This document shows, one piece after another, positions 54,170 through 62,791 of a stretch of DNA of 64,000 nt. This stretch comes from Ignavibacteria bacterium (GTDB lineage: Bacteria > Bacteroidota > Ignavibacteria > Tepidaquicellales > Tepidaquicellaceae), in contig DATAJP010000002.1 of assembly GCA_036262055.1 (NCBI GenBank), positions 242,177 through 306,176 on the forward strand. Direction: 5' to 3'. The stretch's first letter is position 1. Every line of letters starts with the position of its first letter. Position numbers and translations under genes: made by a program. The notes under the pieces were generated by a model. That model saw only the letters and a program-made list of their open reading frames with translations. It ran no database searches and was not told where the DNA came from.

Positions 54170-54649
54170 TTATATCAGCACCTTCACAACCACTTTCTTT
54201 ACTTTCTCGGGTTCGCTGATTACGATGCCGGGCATGTGTATGTCATCAGGTCCGAGAATCATGAAGTTGTTTTCCTTGAAGTGTATGAAATTCACGTCTA
54301 TGTTTTCGACACTTGTTCCTTTGTCTTTTTCCTGCCAGAGCATAAAATCATTTTCATCGTTATATTCTTCCAAGATTTTCATATAATTTTTATTTACATA
54401 TCCCATAAACTCCTGTCCCTGAGCAATAAACTGAATGTCATAATATTTTAGATGCGATTCCCATTTTCCGTCGAGAGCGGGCTTGGTGTCATATTCGCTT
54501 ACGATTGCATAAACATTTTTTCCATCGAGCTCATAAGTTGCGTTTGCCGTTTTCGAAAAATCGGTTGACGTCAGATAATCAAAAGCCGTTTTGAAATTAG
54601 GATGAAGAGAATGATATTGCGCTGAGTTTTTGAGAGTGTCGATTACCAT
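54170..54649 (-). CDS. YhcH/YjgK/YiaL family protein
   Basis: Small beta-barrel (cupin-like) protein of about 159 residues; relatives act in sialic-acid or sugar metabolism, but function is not well established. Features: KNSAQYHSLHPNFKTAFDYL, ESHLKYYDIQFIAQGQE and the metal-binding-like FPxD-type end FMILGPDDIHMPGI. The reading frame is open to 54694, but the ATG at 54649 is preferred because the first 15 residues upstream are translated from a palindromic repeat. It is flanked by repeats on both sides and has no functional neighbours. Confidence 0.8.
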   Translation of the reverse strand: MVIDTLKNSAQYHSLHPNFKTAFDYLTSTDFSKTANATYELDGKNVYAIVSEYDTKPALDGKWESHLKYYDIQFIAQGQEFMGYVNKNYMKILEEYNDENDFMLWQEKDKGTSVENIDVNFIHFKENNFMILGPDDIHMPGIVISEPEKVKKVVVKVLI

Positions 54650-54663
54650 ATTTAGAATAGAAT

Positions 54664-54689
54664 GGGATTCCCGTTTGCACGGGAATGAC
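54664..54689. repeat. Interspersed palindromic repeat
   Basis: ATTCCCGT/ACGGGAAT stem with a TTGC loop, preceded by GGG and followed by GAC. It lies 15 bases upstream of the YhcH-family start. Confidence 0.7.
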
Positions 54690-54760
54690 AACAAAACTTA
54701 GGGATTCTTTCCAGAAGAGACGGCTTGCTGCGCTTCGCTCAGAATGACACATTAAAAGCA

Positions 54761-54782
54761 AATCGGGGCTTACGCCCCGATT
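54761..54782 (-). terminator. Terminator-like hairpin
   Basis: AATCGGGGC/GCCCCGATT with a TTAC-type loop, followed on the minus strand by TGCTTTT. Its nearest upstream minus-strand gene is the cyclophilin gene. Confidence 0.55.
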
Positions 54783-54836
54783 ATACTGCTTCATATTTGA
54801 GAGCTATAATAATCTGCCCTTAATTAAATTATTGCT

Positions 54837-54862
54837 TGGATTCCCGCCTGCGCGGGAATGAC
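54837..54862. repeat. Interspersed palindromic repeat
   Basis: ATTCCCGC/GCGGGAAT around a short loop, followed by GAC; nearly identical to the core of the copy at 32221. Part of a repeat-rich 250-base gap that also holds the CTTCGCTCAGAATGACAC element at 54733-54750 and short AATTG direct repeats at 54885-54906. Confidence 0.7.
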
Positions 54863-54907
54863 TTCATTAGAAAATTGCACATTGTCAATTGCTAATTGCA
54901 AATTGAT

Positions 54908-55606
54908 TTAGTCGTCCATTGTAACTTTAATCATCTTCACTTCCGTAACAGGTTTGTCGCCGGGACCTGTTTTGGTTTTGCCGATTTTTTCGACAACATC
55001 CATTCCTTCGATAACTTCACCGAAAATTGCATGTTTGCCGTCAAGCCATGGTGTCGGAGCAAGCGTAATAAAGAACTGCGAAGTTCCCGTGTTAGGACCT
55101 GCATTAGCCATGGAAAGCATTCCTTTTTTATCATGTTTCAATCCCGGGCCAAATTCATCTTTGATAACTTTTCCTGAACCGCCTGTGCCGGTTCCTGTTG
55201 GGTCTCCGCCCTGAATCATAAATCCGTCGATAACTCTGTGAAAAATTATTCCGTCGTAAAATCCTTTTTCTACAAGTTCTTTGAAATTGCCTGCAGTGAT
55301 TGGGGCTTTATCGGTATATAATTTTATTTTTATGTTCCCCATTGAGGTTTTCATGTTCACAACGTCGCCTGCTGATTTTTTATCGTCCACTTTTTTCTCC
55401 TCTTTGTTTACGGAGTCTTTTTTGACAGCCGTATCTTTAGTTTGTGTTTGTTGGGTTTGTGTATTCTGTGTTTGCTGGGATGAATTTGTTGTATTCTGTC
55501 TTGTCCCGCTTGATGTTGTATTGCCGGTGTTTTCGGTTTTACCGCATCCTGCAGCTACAGACACACAGAAAAAAATACCTGCTAATAAAATGTTTAGTGA
55601 TTTCAT
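54908..55606 (-). CDS. Cyclophilin-type peptidyl-prolyl cis-trans isomerase, lipoprotein
   Basis: Periplasmic or outer-membrane-anchored folding catalyst. The signal peptide ends in a lipobox (VAAGC), so Cys21 should be lipidated. Residues 22-80 form a Thr/Gln/Lys-rich linker. The cyclophilin domain contains [20 protein letters not shown] with the catalytic Arg, then [20 protein letters not shown]. Length 232. It is separated by about 20 bases from the zinc-ribbon gene upstream. Confidence 0.93.
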   Translation of the reverse strand: MKSLNILLAGIFFCVSVAAGCGKTENTGNTTSSGTRQNTTNSSQQTQNTQTQQTQTKDTAVKKDSVNKEEKKVDDKKSAGDVVNMKTSMGNIKIKLYTDKAPITAGNFKELVEKGFYDGIIFHRVIDGFMIQGGDPTGTGTGGSGKVIKDEFGPGLKHDKKGMLSMANAGPNTGTSQFFITLAPTPWLDGKHAIFGEVIEGMDVVEKIGKTKTGPGDKPVTEVKMIKVTMDD

Positions 55607-55625
55607 AAGTTTATTAATATAAAGA

Positions 55626-55907
55626 TTATTTGAATAAATTTTTGAGAATAAAAGTCATTAAAAAGTATGTAACGCCAATTAAAGCTATATAGAAAATTAT
55701 AACAACCAAGTAATTCTTAGAAAGCCGCTTTGTAAAAAGTGTCCCGCTCCATCCGCAATTCTGACAATTGAACTGCCTGAGAAAAAAAATCTTTTGAACC
55801 TGCATCATGAAGCTGAGATGGCGTTTTCTTTTCAGTGTCCCGATTTCCTTGCAGTTCGGACATCGGTTCAGCGTTACATTTCTATTGATGAAAAGACGAA
55901 TATTCAT
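55626..55907 (-). CDS. Small zinc-ribbon membrane protein
   Basis: 93 residues with two CxxC knuckles (RCPNCKEIG and [10 protein letters not shown]) that should bind zinc, followed by two hydrophobic helices at about 68-91. No family recognised beyond the zinc ribbon. It abuts the epimerase gene (start 55907, epimerase stop 55908) and may be co-transcribed with the sugar cluster. Confidence 0.65.
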   Translation of the reverse strand: MNIRLFINRNVTLNRCPNCKEIGTLKRKRHLSFMMQVQKIFFLRQFNCQNCGWSGTLFTKRLSKNYLVVIIFYIALIGVTYFLMTFILKNLFK

Positions 55908-56846
55908 CTAACTTTTGTTCAGGTTTTGAAAATATGCAATTGTCTTCTCCAATCCGTTCATGAACGGGTCGGTCACTCTATAATTCAAAAGCTTCTCGGC
56001 TTTTCCGATTGCCGCAAATGAATGTTTTACGTCACCCGTTCTCTCATCATTATATTTTGGTTTGATATCCTTTCCTAAAATTTTATTGATTGAAGCAACA
56101 AGCTCATTCAATGTTATTCTGTCATGACAAGCACAGTTCACGATAACAGGCGAGTCTATTTTCATTTCTGAAGCAAGAATATTTCCTTCGATAACATTTG
56201 ATATGTAAGTAAAATCTCTTGACTGCTCGCCGTCACCGTATATAACAGGACTTTCATCTTTTAAAATTGCATTTATGAACTTTGGAATAACGGCTGAGTA
56301 TTGTGATGATGGGTCTTGATTAGGTCCGAATACGTTGAAGTATCTGAGAGCAACTGTTTCCAGTCCGTAAATCTTTGCAAAAACTTTACAGTAGTTTTCG
56401 CCTGCAAGTTTTGAAACTGCATAGGGCGAAAGAGGATTAGGAACCATGTCTTCGTGTTTCGGAAGCTCAGGATTGTTACCGTAAATGGAAGACGATGATG
56501 CAAAGACAACTCTTCTCGTTTTTGCGCCGACGGCTGCATTAAGAATATTAAGAGTACCGGTGACATTTACTTCATTTGTTGTAATCGGGTCTTTAATAGA
56601 GCGCGGAACGGACGGCAATGCTGCCTCGTGAAGAATTACATCAACTCCTTTAACTGCCTGCTCTACCGTGTGAAGACTTCTGAGGTCTCCTTCAACCAGT
56701 TCAATATCCTTATCGAATTTTTGTAGATTCTCTCTTTTTCCTGTAGAAAAATTATCGAGCACTCTTACTGAATGTCCGCGTTGGAGAAGCGCTTCAACCA
56801 GATTTGAACCTATAAACCCTGCACCGCCGGTAACAAGATATTTCAT
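55908..56846 (-). CDS. NAD-dependent nucleotide-sugar epimerase/dehydratase (SDR)
   Basis: Extended SDR enzyme, likely a UDP-hexose or UDP-HexNAc 4-epimerase. NAD-binding TGGAGFIGSN at 6-15, and the catalytic pair Tyr142/Lys146 in SPYAVSKLAGENY, with Ser in the FASSSSIYG block. ATG at 56846 is preferred over a TTG three bases earlier. Length 312. It belongs to the nucleotide-sugar cluster and resembles WbpP-like enzymes; the exact sugar is unknown. Confidence 0.82.
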   Translation of the reverse strand: MKYLVTGGAGFIGSNLVEALLQRGHSVRVLDNFSTGKRENLQKFDKDIELVEGDLRSLHTVEQAVKGVDVILHEAALPSVPRSIKDPITTNEVNVTGTLNILNAAVGAKTRRVVFASSSSIYGNNPELPKHEDMVPNPLSPYAVSKLAGENYCKVFAKIYGLETVALRYFNVFGPNQDPSSQYSAVIPKFINAILKDESPVIYGDGEQSRDFTYISNVIEGNILASEMKIDSPVIVNCACHDRITLNELVASINKILGKDIKPKYNDERTGDVKHSFAAIGKAEKLLNYRVTDPFMNGLEKTIAYFQNLNKS

Positions 56847-56875
56847 CAATAAATTTAATATAATTTAAATGAAAA

Positions 56876-57460
56876 TTATTTTACTTCGTGAACTACACCG
56901 TGTTCGATTTTATATGTAACACCTGATTTCTCGCAGTGTGCCATTCCTTTTTCATCGAAGATTAATTTTTTTCCTGCTTCGCTGTACCATCCTTTTACTC
57001 GTGCAGGATTTCCCATCACAAGCGCAAAATCAGGAACGTCTTTTGTAACAACTGCGCCCGCCGCAACAAAAGCAAAACGTCCGATGGTTATTCCGCAGAC
57101 AATTGTCGAGTTTGCTCCGAGTGAAGCTCCTTCCTTGACAAGAGTCTTAATGTAAAATTCAGCGCCAACCTGCGGATACTTGCAGCGCGGATTCAAAATA
57201 TTAGTGAACACCATAGAAGGTCCGCAGAAGACATAATCTTCAAGCGTTACGCCTTCGTATATCGAAACATTATTCTGAATTTTACAGAAGTTTCCAATTG
57301 TAACACCGTTCGCAACGTTAACGTTCTGACCAAGCACGCACTTCTTCCCGATCTTTGAACCTGGTTGTACGTGTGAGAAATGCCATATCTTCGTTCCATC
57401 GCCTATTTCAACGTTGTCATCTACAACTGCATATTGATTTACGTAATAATTTTTTTCCAA
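56876..57460 (-). CDS. wbpD: WbpD-type UDP-sugar N-acetyltransferase
   Basis: Left-handed beta-helix acetyltransferase, 194 residues, of the WbpD/WlbB family, which acetylates the 3-amino group of UDP-GlcNAc3NA. Hexapeptide repeats run through residues 12-150 (VEIGDGTKIWHFSHVQPGSK). Conserved FTNILNPRCKYP and FVAAGAVVTKDVP are typical. It lies between the epimerase and WbpB-type genes, which supports the assignment. Confidence 0.8.
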   Translation of the reverse strand: MEKNYYVNQYAVVDDNVEIGDGTKIWHFSHVQPGSKIGKKCVLGQNVNVANGVTIGNFCKIQNNVSIYEGVTLEDYVFCGPSMVFTNILNPRCKYPQVGAEFYIKTLVKEGASLGANSTIVCGITIGRFAFVAAGAVVTKDVPDFALVMGNPARVKGWYSEAGKKLIFDEKGMAHCEKSGVTYKIEHGVVHEVK

Positions 57461-57473
57461 AGTAATTTATGAT

Positions 57474-58460
57474 TTAATTTTTTAAACCTTGCTGTGCTTT
57501 TTCAAGTATTTCAAGAACTTTCAGCGCATGCACTCCATCGGTTAAAGGCATAGTGTTATTCATAACCGAGTTATAAAAATGTTTCTGCTCTTCTTCAAGA
57601 GGTTTTGATTCATCAAAATTAATAACTTCAAATTTTTTATCAAACTTCTCGACCTGTCCTTCTTCATTAACCTGAAAACCTTTTTCAAAATATTTAAGCT
57701 TATCAGTATTAGAGCTGTCCTCAAAAACAAGCATACCTTTATCACCGATGATAACAAGACGCTGTTCCTTAAACGGGTTCAGCCAGCTTACAAAAATATG
57801 CGCATTAACATTGTTTGGATATTTTAAATAAGTAATCGTAGTATCTTCAATGTCATCCTGAACATACGTTGCGCCTTTTGAAAAAATCTCAACGGGATTG
57901 CTTTCCGTAAAAAACTGTATTACCGAAATGTCATGCGGAGCAAAGCTCCATAAAATATTTTCTTCGCTTCTTATTGTTCCAAGATTCAATCTGTTGCTGT
58001 AAATATATTGAAGCTTACCGATTTTTCCCGAATCAATCATTTCTTTAATTTTCAGGATGGCAGGATGATAAAGCAAAACATGTCCGACCATCAGCTTCAG
58101 GTTTTGCTTTTTTGCAATATCGATTAACTCCTGAGCTTCATTTGAATGAAGCGTGATTGGTTTTTCAATCAGAACATTTTTTCCCTGCTCAAGACATTGC
58201 TTTCCTATTTCATAATGAGTCTCTGCAGGAGTCGCAATGATAACAGCATTTATATCGGGATTATTTAAAACTTTCTTTAAATCAGTTGTGAACTTTACGG
58301 AAGGAGAAACTTCTTTTATTTTTGCTTCATTGCTTGCAAAATTATCACAGACAATTTTAAAATTTTCTTTTAAGACTCCGTTTGCGGTTTTGACGTGGTT
58401 CATTCCCCATTTGCCGCAACCTATTATTGCTAAGTTAATACCATTAAAATTATCAGCCAA
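57474..58460 (-). CDS. wbpB: WbpB-type Gfo/Idh/MocA oxidoreductase
   Basis: NAD-dependent oxidoreductase of the Gfo/Idh/MocA family. Rossmann motif IIGCGKWGMNHVK near residue 12, EKPITLHSNEA at about 99 with the conserved catalytic Lys. In the WbpA-B-E-D pathway it oxidises C3 of UDP-GlcNAcA to a 3-keto sugar. Length 328. It starts directly after the gmd stop with no gap. Assignment rests on neighbours; alone it could be another sugar dehydrogenase. Confidence 0.7.
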   Translation of the reverse strand: MADNFNGINLAIIGCGKWGMNHVKTANGVLKENFKIVCDNFASNEAKIKEVSPSVKFTTDLKKVLNNPDINAVIIATPAETHYEIGKQCLEQGKNVLIEKPITLHSNEAQELIDIAKKQNLKLMVGHVLLYHPAILKIKEMIDSGKIGKLQYIYSNRLNLGTIRSEENILWSFAPHDISVIQFFTESNPVEIFSKGATYVQDDIEDTTITYLKYPNNVNAHIFVSWLNPFKEQRLVIIGDKGMLVFEDSSNTDKLKYFEKGFQVNEEGQVEKFDKKFEVINFDESKPLEEEQKHFYNSVMNNTMPLTDGVHALKVLEILEKAQQGLKN

Positions 58461-59504
58461 TTAATATCCTCTTTTTAAAACTTTTTCATAATCTGCCTGC
58501 GCCATAATTTTTGCAAGCTCCTCAAATTTTACTTTAGGTTCCCAGCCCAAATTCTTTTTTGCTTTTGATGCATCACCTATTAACAAATCCACTTCAGTCG
58601 GACGGAAATACTCAGGATCAATTTCAATTACCGCCTCACCGGTTTTGGAAATGATTCCTTTTTCTTTAGCTCCTTCGCCTTTCCATTCAAGTTCCATATC
58701 AAGCTCTCTAAAAACAACTTCAGCAAACTCGCGGACAGTGTGAGTTTCACCTGTCGCAAGAACGTAATCTTCAGGAGTTTTCTCCTGGAGAATCAACCAC
58801 ATACCTTCGCAGTATTCAGGAGCATAACCCCAGTCACGCTTTGCATGAAGATTTCCGATTCGCAGATTTTTTTGCAAGCCTGCTTTTATTCTTGCTGCTG
58901 CACGTGTGATTTTTCTTGTAACAAATGTTTCGCCTCTTCTTGGTGACTCGTGATTAAACAAAATTCCATTGCAGGCATAAATGCCGTACGCTTCGCGGTA
59001 ATTAACAACAATCCAGTAACCGTAGAGCTTTGCTACACCGTAAGGACTGCGCGGATAGAAAGGAGTTTTTTCGGTCTGAGGAACTTCCTGAACTTTTCCA
59101 TAAAGCTCACTGGTAGATGCCTGATAAAATTTTACTTTCTTTAAACCCGTTTCGCGGATTGCATCAAGAAATCGGAGTGTTCCGAGCGCATCAACCTGCG
59201 CTGTATAATCCGGAAGCTCAAAAGAAACTTTAACGTGTGACTGCGCGGCAAGATTATAAATTTCATCCGGCTGAATTTTTTCAAGCAAGCGGTTCAAATT
59301 GCTTGTATCAACAACATCGCCGTAATGCAAAAATAACTTCTTGTCTAAAACACCCTGCTGATTATACAGATGGTCAATTCTTGAAGTGTTGAACGAACTG
59401 CTTCTTCTTATGATGCCGTGAACTTCATAACCTTTTTGAAGCAGAATTTCCGCTAAGTAGCTTCCATCCTGTCCTGTGATTCCGGTAATTAGTGCTTTCT
59501 TCAT
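58461..59504 (-). CDS. gmd: GDP-mannose 4,6-dehydratase
   Basis: Converts GDP-mannose to GDP-4-keto-6-deoxymannose, precursor of GDP-fucose, GDP-rhamnose or GDP-perosamine. NADP-binding [13 protein letters not shown] (7-19), the SRIDHLYNQ segment, and the catalytic Tyr155/Lys159 in [27 protein letters not shown] is typical of Gmd. Length 347. No GDP-fucose synthase or Rmd follows, so the end product is unknown. Confidence 0.94.
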   Translation of the reverse strand: MKKALITGITGQDGSYLAEILLQKGYEVHGIIRRSSSFNTSRIDHLYNQQGVLDKKLFLHYGDVVDTSNLNRLLEKIQPDEIYNLAAQSHVKVSFELPDYTAQVDALGTLRFLDAIRETGLKKVKFYQASTSELYGKVQEVPQTEKTPFYPRSPYGVAKLYGYWIVVNYREAYGIYACNGILFNHESPRRGETFVTRKITRAAARIKAGLQKNLRIGNLHAKRDWGYAPEYCEGMWLILQEKTPEDYVLATGETHTVREFAEVVFRELDMELEWKGEGAKEKGIISKTGEAVIEIDPEYFRPTEVDLLIGDASKAKKNLGWEPKVKFEELAKIMAQADYEKVLKRGY

Positions 59505-59513
59505 ATAATAAAA

Positions 59514-60677
59514 TTACCCGATAAATTCTTTTATTTTACTGACCGTGTAATTAATCTGTTCGTCAGTTAATTCCGGATAAATTGGGATTGCAAGTGATGA
59601 ATCAGCGCAGAACTCTGCAACAGGAAAATCACCTTTTTTATATCCTAAGTATTGGAAACATTCTTGTAAATGGAACGGAACCGGATAATATATTTCATTA
59701 CCGATGTTATTGTCGGTTAAGAATTTTCTTACTCCTTCTCTGTCTTCAACACGAATTACATACTGATTATAAATATGATAATTTTTTACGCTTGAATCTT
59801 TATAAACCGGCTTCGGCAATAAAACTTTATTCTTTGCATCGAAAGAAGTCTTACCTTCTGTTTCTGCAAGACCGTTTTCAATAAACAGCTTTGTATATTT
59901 TTCAGCATTTTTCTGACGACCATCAGTCCAGCTTTGTAAATGCGGAAGCTTTACGTTCAGGACTGCTGCCTGAATAGCATCTATTCTAAAATTACCGCCG
60001 ATTATCTTGTGATAATACTTCGGCTTCCCGCCGTGAACTCTGAGTATGCGAAGTCTTTCACCAAGCTCATCATCTGTTGCGGTTACAAGACCGCCGTCAC
60101 CAAACCCGCCTAAGTTTTTGCTCGGAAAAAATGAGAAACATCCGATATCTCCAAGCTCACCGACATATCTTCCGTCTTTATATTGTGTTCCGATTGCCTG
60201 CGCACCGTCTTCAATGATTTTTAAGTTATGTTTCTTTGCAATTTTGATTATCGGATCCATGTCTGCGCACTGCCCGTATAAATGAACAGGTGAAATTGCT
60301 TTTGTCTTTTTTGTAATCAACGCTTCAATCTTTGCAGGGTCGATGTTGAATGTTACAGGATCTATGTCGCAAAGAACGGGTCTTCCGTTCATTCTGCTTA
60401 CTACGCCTGCAGTTGCAAAAAATGAATATGTCGGGATGATAACTTCATCATCCGGCTTTAAATCTATTGCCATTAAAGCAATGAGAAGAGCATCGGTTCC
60501 CGATGAAACACCGATTGAATGCTTTACGTGCAGATATTTATTTGTTGCTTCTTCAAGCTTCTGTACTTCAGGACCTAAGATAAAATGTTGTGACTCAGCG
60601 CAATCCAAAAGTGCTTTTGTAACTTCATCTTTTATTGTCGCGTATTGTGCTTTTAAATCGAGTAGTGGGACTTTCAT
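59514..60677 (-). CDS. wbpE: DegT/DnrJ/EryC1 aminotransferase, WbpE-type
   Basis: PLP-dependent sugar aminotransferase. The Schiff-base lysine is Lys187 in FSFFPSKNLGGFGDGG; EDGAQAIGTQY (156-166) and SSGTDALLIAL (58-68) are family motifs. In the WbpA/B/E/D route it aminates the 3-keto sugar made by WbpB. Length 387. Spacing to gmd is nine bases and to the dehydrogenase gene seven. Confidence 0.85.
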   Translation of the reverse strand: MKVPLLDLKAQYATIKDEVTKALLDCAESQHFILGPEVQKLEEATNKYLHVKHSIGVSSGTDALLIALMAIDLKPDDEVIIPTYSFFATAGVVSRMNGRPVLCDIDPVTFNIDPAKIEALITKKTKAISPVHLYGQCADMDPIIKIAKKHNLKIIEDGAQAIGTQYKDGRYVGELGDIGCFSFFPSKNLGGFGDGGLVTATDDELGERLRILRVHGGKPKYYHKIIGGNFRIDAIQAAVLNVKLPHLQSWTDGRQKNAEKYTKLFIENGLAETEGKTSFDAKNKVLLPKPVYKDSSVKNYHIYNQYVIRVEDREGVRKFLTDNNIGNEIYYPVPFHLQECFQYLGYKKGDFPVAEFCADSSLAIPIYPELTDEQINYTVSKIKEFIG

Positions 60678-60684
60678 TTGTTAT

Positions 60685-62004
60685 TTATGCTTTATATAAT
60701 TTTTTACTTTTTAATCCTTTGAATTTATTTCTTGTATCCACAACAAGTCTTGCGTGATTCAAAATATATTTAGGGTCATAATATGAATGGTCGGTTGAGA
60801 GCAGCACCAAATCATATTTCTTTAAATTCTCTTTAGTAAGCTTAACGGATTTTTTATTGAACTTATATTTTCTCATTTCAGGAATTTCCGTTACATAGTC
60901 ATCATTGTAATCAACCTTTGCTCCGTTTTCCTGAAGCAGTTCAATCAGTTTAAGTGAAGGAGATTCGCGCAAGTCATCGATGTCTTTTTTATAAGCAAGT
61001 CCTAACAATAAAACTCGCGCGCCGTTGAGGCATTTTTTGTTTTCGTTTAGGACGTGCATTACTCTTTCGATTACATAATCAGGCATTGCGGTATTTACTT
61101 CGCCTGCAAGTTCGATGAATTTGGTTGGTGTTTCATACTCGCGCGCTTTCCACGTCAGATAAAACGGGTCAATAGGAATGCAGTGTCCGCCAAGTCCCGG
61201 ACCGGGATAAAACGCAGTATAACCGAATGGCTTGGTAGAAGCTGCTTCGATTACTTCCCAGACATTAATGTCCATTTTGCTGAAAACTACTTTAAGCTCA
61301 TTAACGAGCGCGATGTTAATACATCTGAAAATGTTTTCCAGAAGCTTTGTTGCTTCGGCGGCTCTTGTAGACGAAACAGGAACGAGCTTTTTAATTACGA
61401 AACTGTATATCATTACTCCGAGGTCGAGACAGTTCTTTGTGTAACCGCCGATAACTTTCGGAATGGTTGATGTAGAATAATCTTTATTGTTCGGGTCTTC
61501 ACGTTCAGGAGAGAAACAAAGAAAATAATCTGTTCCTGCTTTTAATCCTGTTTTGTTGAAAATCCCAAGAAGGAGCTCATCGGTTGTGCCGGGATATGTA
61601 GTGCTTTCAAGAGAAACAAGCTGTCCCTTTCTTAAATATTTTGCAATCGTATTTCCCGTGCTTACTATATAACTCATATCAGGCTCGCGATTTTTATCGA
61701 GCGGTGTCGGAACGCAGATAATGATTGCATCAACTGATTTCAATTTTGAAAAATCTGTTGTGGATGAAAGTTTACCTGATTCGACGCATTCCTTTATTTT
61801 CTTTGTGGGAATATGTTTTATGTATGAGGTTTTTTCCTTATTGATTTTTTTGATTTTATTATCATCAAGGTCAAAGCCCAGAGTATTTATGCCTTTTTCT
61901 GCAAACTCAAGCGCAAGCGGGAGACCAACGTAACCCATACCTATAATGCCGACAGTGAATTTTTTACTCTTAATTTTTTTCTTTAGTATGTCTTTTTCTG
62001 CCAT
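60685..62004 (-). CDS. wbpA: UDP-N-acetylglucosamine 6-dehydrogenase, WbpA-type
   Basis: UDP-sugar dehydrogenase of the UDP-GlcNAc/UDP-ManNAc type: two-step NAD oxidation of C6 to a uronate. Rossmann motif IIGMGYVGLPLA (20-31), and the catalytic Cys275 in GLGGHCIPIDPFYLTW. Length 439. It is the first gene of the transcribed cluster; together with the WbpB, WbpE and WbpD-type genes it should produce UDP-GlcNAc(3NAc)A. UDP-ManNAc specificity (WecC) is the main alternative. Confidence 0.88.
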   Translation of the reverse strand: MAEKDILKKKIKSKKFTVGIIGMGYVGLPLALEFAEKGINTLGFDLDDNKIKKINKEKTSYIKHIPTKKIKECVESGKLSSTTDFSKLKSVDAIIICVPTPLDKNREPDMSYIVSTGNTIAKYLRKGQLVSLESTTYPGTTDELLLGIFNKTGLKAGTDYFLCFSPEREDPNNKDYSTSTIPKVIGGYTKNCLDLGVMIYSFVIKKLVPVSSTRAAEATKLLENIFRCINIALVNELKVVFSKMDINVWEVIEAASTKPFGYTAFYPGPGLGGHCIPIDPFYLTWKAREYETPTKFIELAGEVNTAMPDYVIERVMHVLNENKKCLNGARVLLLGLAYKKDIDDLRESPSLKLIELLQENGAKVDYNDDYVTEIPEMRKYKFNKKSVKLTKENLKKYDLVLLSTDHSYYDPKYILNHARLVVDTRNKFKGLKSKKLYKA

Positions 62005-62111
62005 ATTTAAATTGTGTTTTCTGAGAATGAAATTAAGTACTGACTAAAATTTTATTAGACCCGTGCAATGGAGTGAACAAATATTTCGATAGAAACCGAA
62101 AATAAAAAAAA

Positions 62112-62663
62112 TTAATTATTCTTATTAGTAATGTTCAATACAAGGATTGCAAGTGAAATAAGAGTTGAACCGACTGCAAGCCATAACATCAGTTCATCCT
62201 TGAAAAATAATCTCGGCTCTCCGGGGAAAATCAAAATATCGCCCGGCAAAAGAACAGGGTTAGCTTTGTTCATTGAAGAACCAACTTTATCCTGCCAAAA
62301 AAGGTCATTATAATTGAAAGTAATAATCTGGTCTTTTGTTATTCCTATGCTGTCATTTTTGGGTCGAAGCAATCTTATTTCTTCAACCTTTGCATCAATA
62401 GTCGGACCCCCTGCATAAGAAATCAAATCCTGTAATGTTGTTCCCTGAGGAATTAAAAATTTGCCGGTAAATTTGGCAAATCCCCATACGTTGACTTCGA
62501 TATTAACACCTTCGGGGTCTGCATAATTATAATAACCGCCTGTTGTGTTGCCAAAAATATTCTGCTGCCCGATTTTTTCGTCCTGCGCAATTACGCTGTT
62601 TGATATAAATAATAAGCTAATAAAATAAAAAGGAATGAGTAATTTTCTGAATCCCAAATTCAC
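62112..62663 (-). CDS. SLBB-domain polysaccharide export protein
   Basis: 183-residue exported protein with a signal peptide (1-26) and an SLBB-type beta-grasp domain (about 53-120: VNVWGFAKFTGKFLIPQGT, TLQDLISYAGGP), then one C-terminal transmembrane helix (about 158-178). SLBB proteins form the periplasmic part of Wza-type export channels, but this one lacks the N-terminal polysaccharide-export domain. The start is GTG at 62663, giving an intact signal peptide. It lies upstream of the nucleotide-sugar genes and probably serves the same polymer. Confidence 0.8.
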   Translation of the reverse strand: MNLGFRKLLIPFYFISLLFISNSVIAQDEKIGQQNIFGNTTGGYYNYADPEGVNIEVNVWGFAKFTGKFLIPQGTTLQDLISYAGGPTIDAKVEEIRLLRPKNDSIGITKDQIITFNYNDLFWQDKVGSSMNKANPVLLPGDILIFPGEPRLFFKDELMLWLAVGSTLISLAILVLNITNKNN

Positions 62664-62723
62664 CTAAATTGTTAAAATTACAAACTTTTAAATTAGTTTT
62701 ACTATCTCAGATTTTCAATCCAA

Positions 62724-62748
62724 AAAATCGTAAATATGTTACGATTTT
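62724..62748 (-). terminator. Rho-independent terminator
   Basis: Ten-base perfect stem AAAATCGTAA/TTACGATTTT with a five-base loop, followed on the minus strand by TTG. It lies downstream of the adenine deaminase stop (62792) and should end that transcript. The stem is AT-rich. Confidence 0.6.
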
Positions 62749-62791
62749 GTTAAAATTCGGTTAATTTTGTCAAAATTTTATTAGAATTTTG

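Noticed and set aside
54597..54794. 65-residue minus-strand frame between the YhcH-family gene and the cyclophilin gene
   Set aside because: It is built from two interspersed repeats and a terminator-like hairpin and overlaps the real YhcH-family start; no domain or codon pattern.
53982..54907. CRISPR array, considered because several similar hairpins cluster here
   Set aside because: Repeat copies differ, spacing is irregular (about 150-580 bases), and there are no cas genes.
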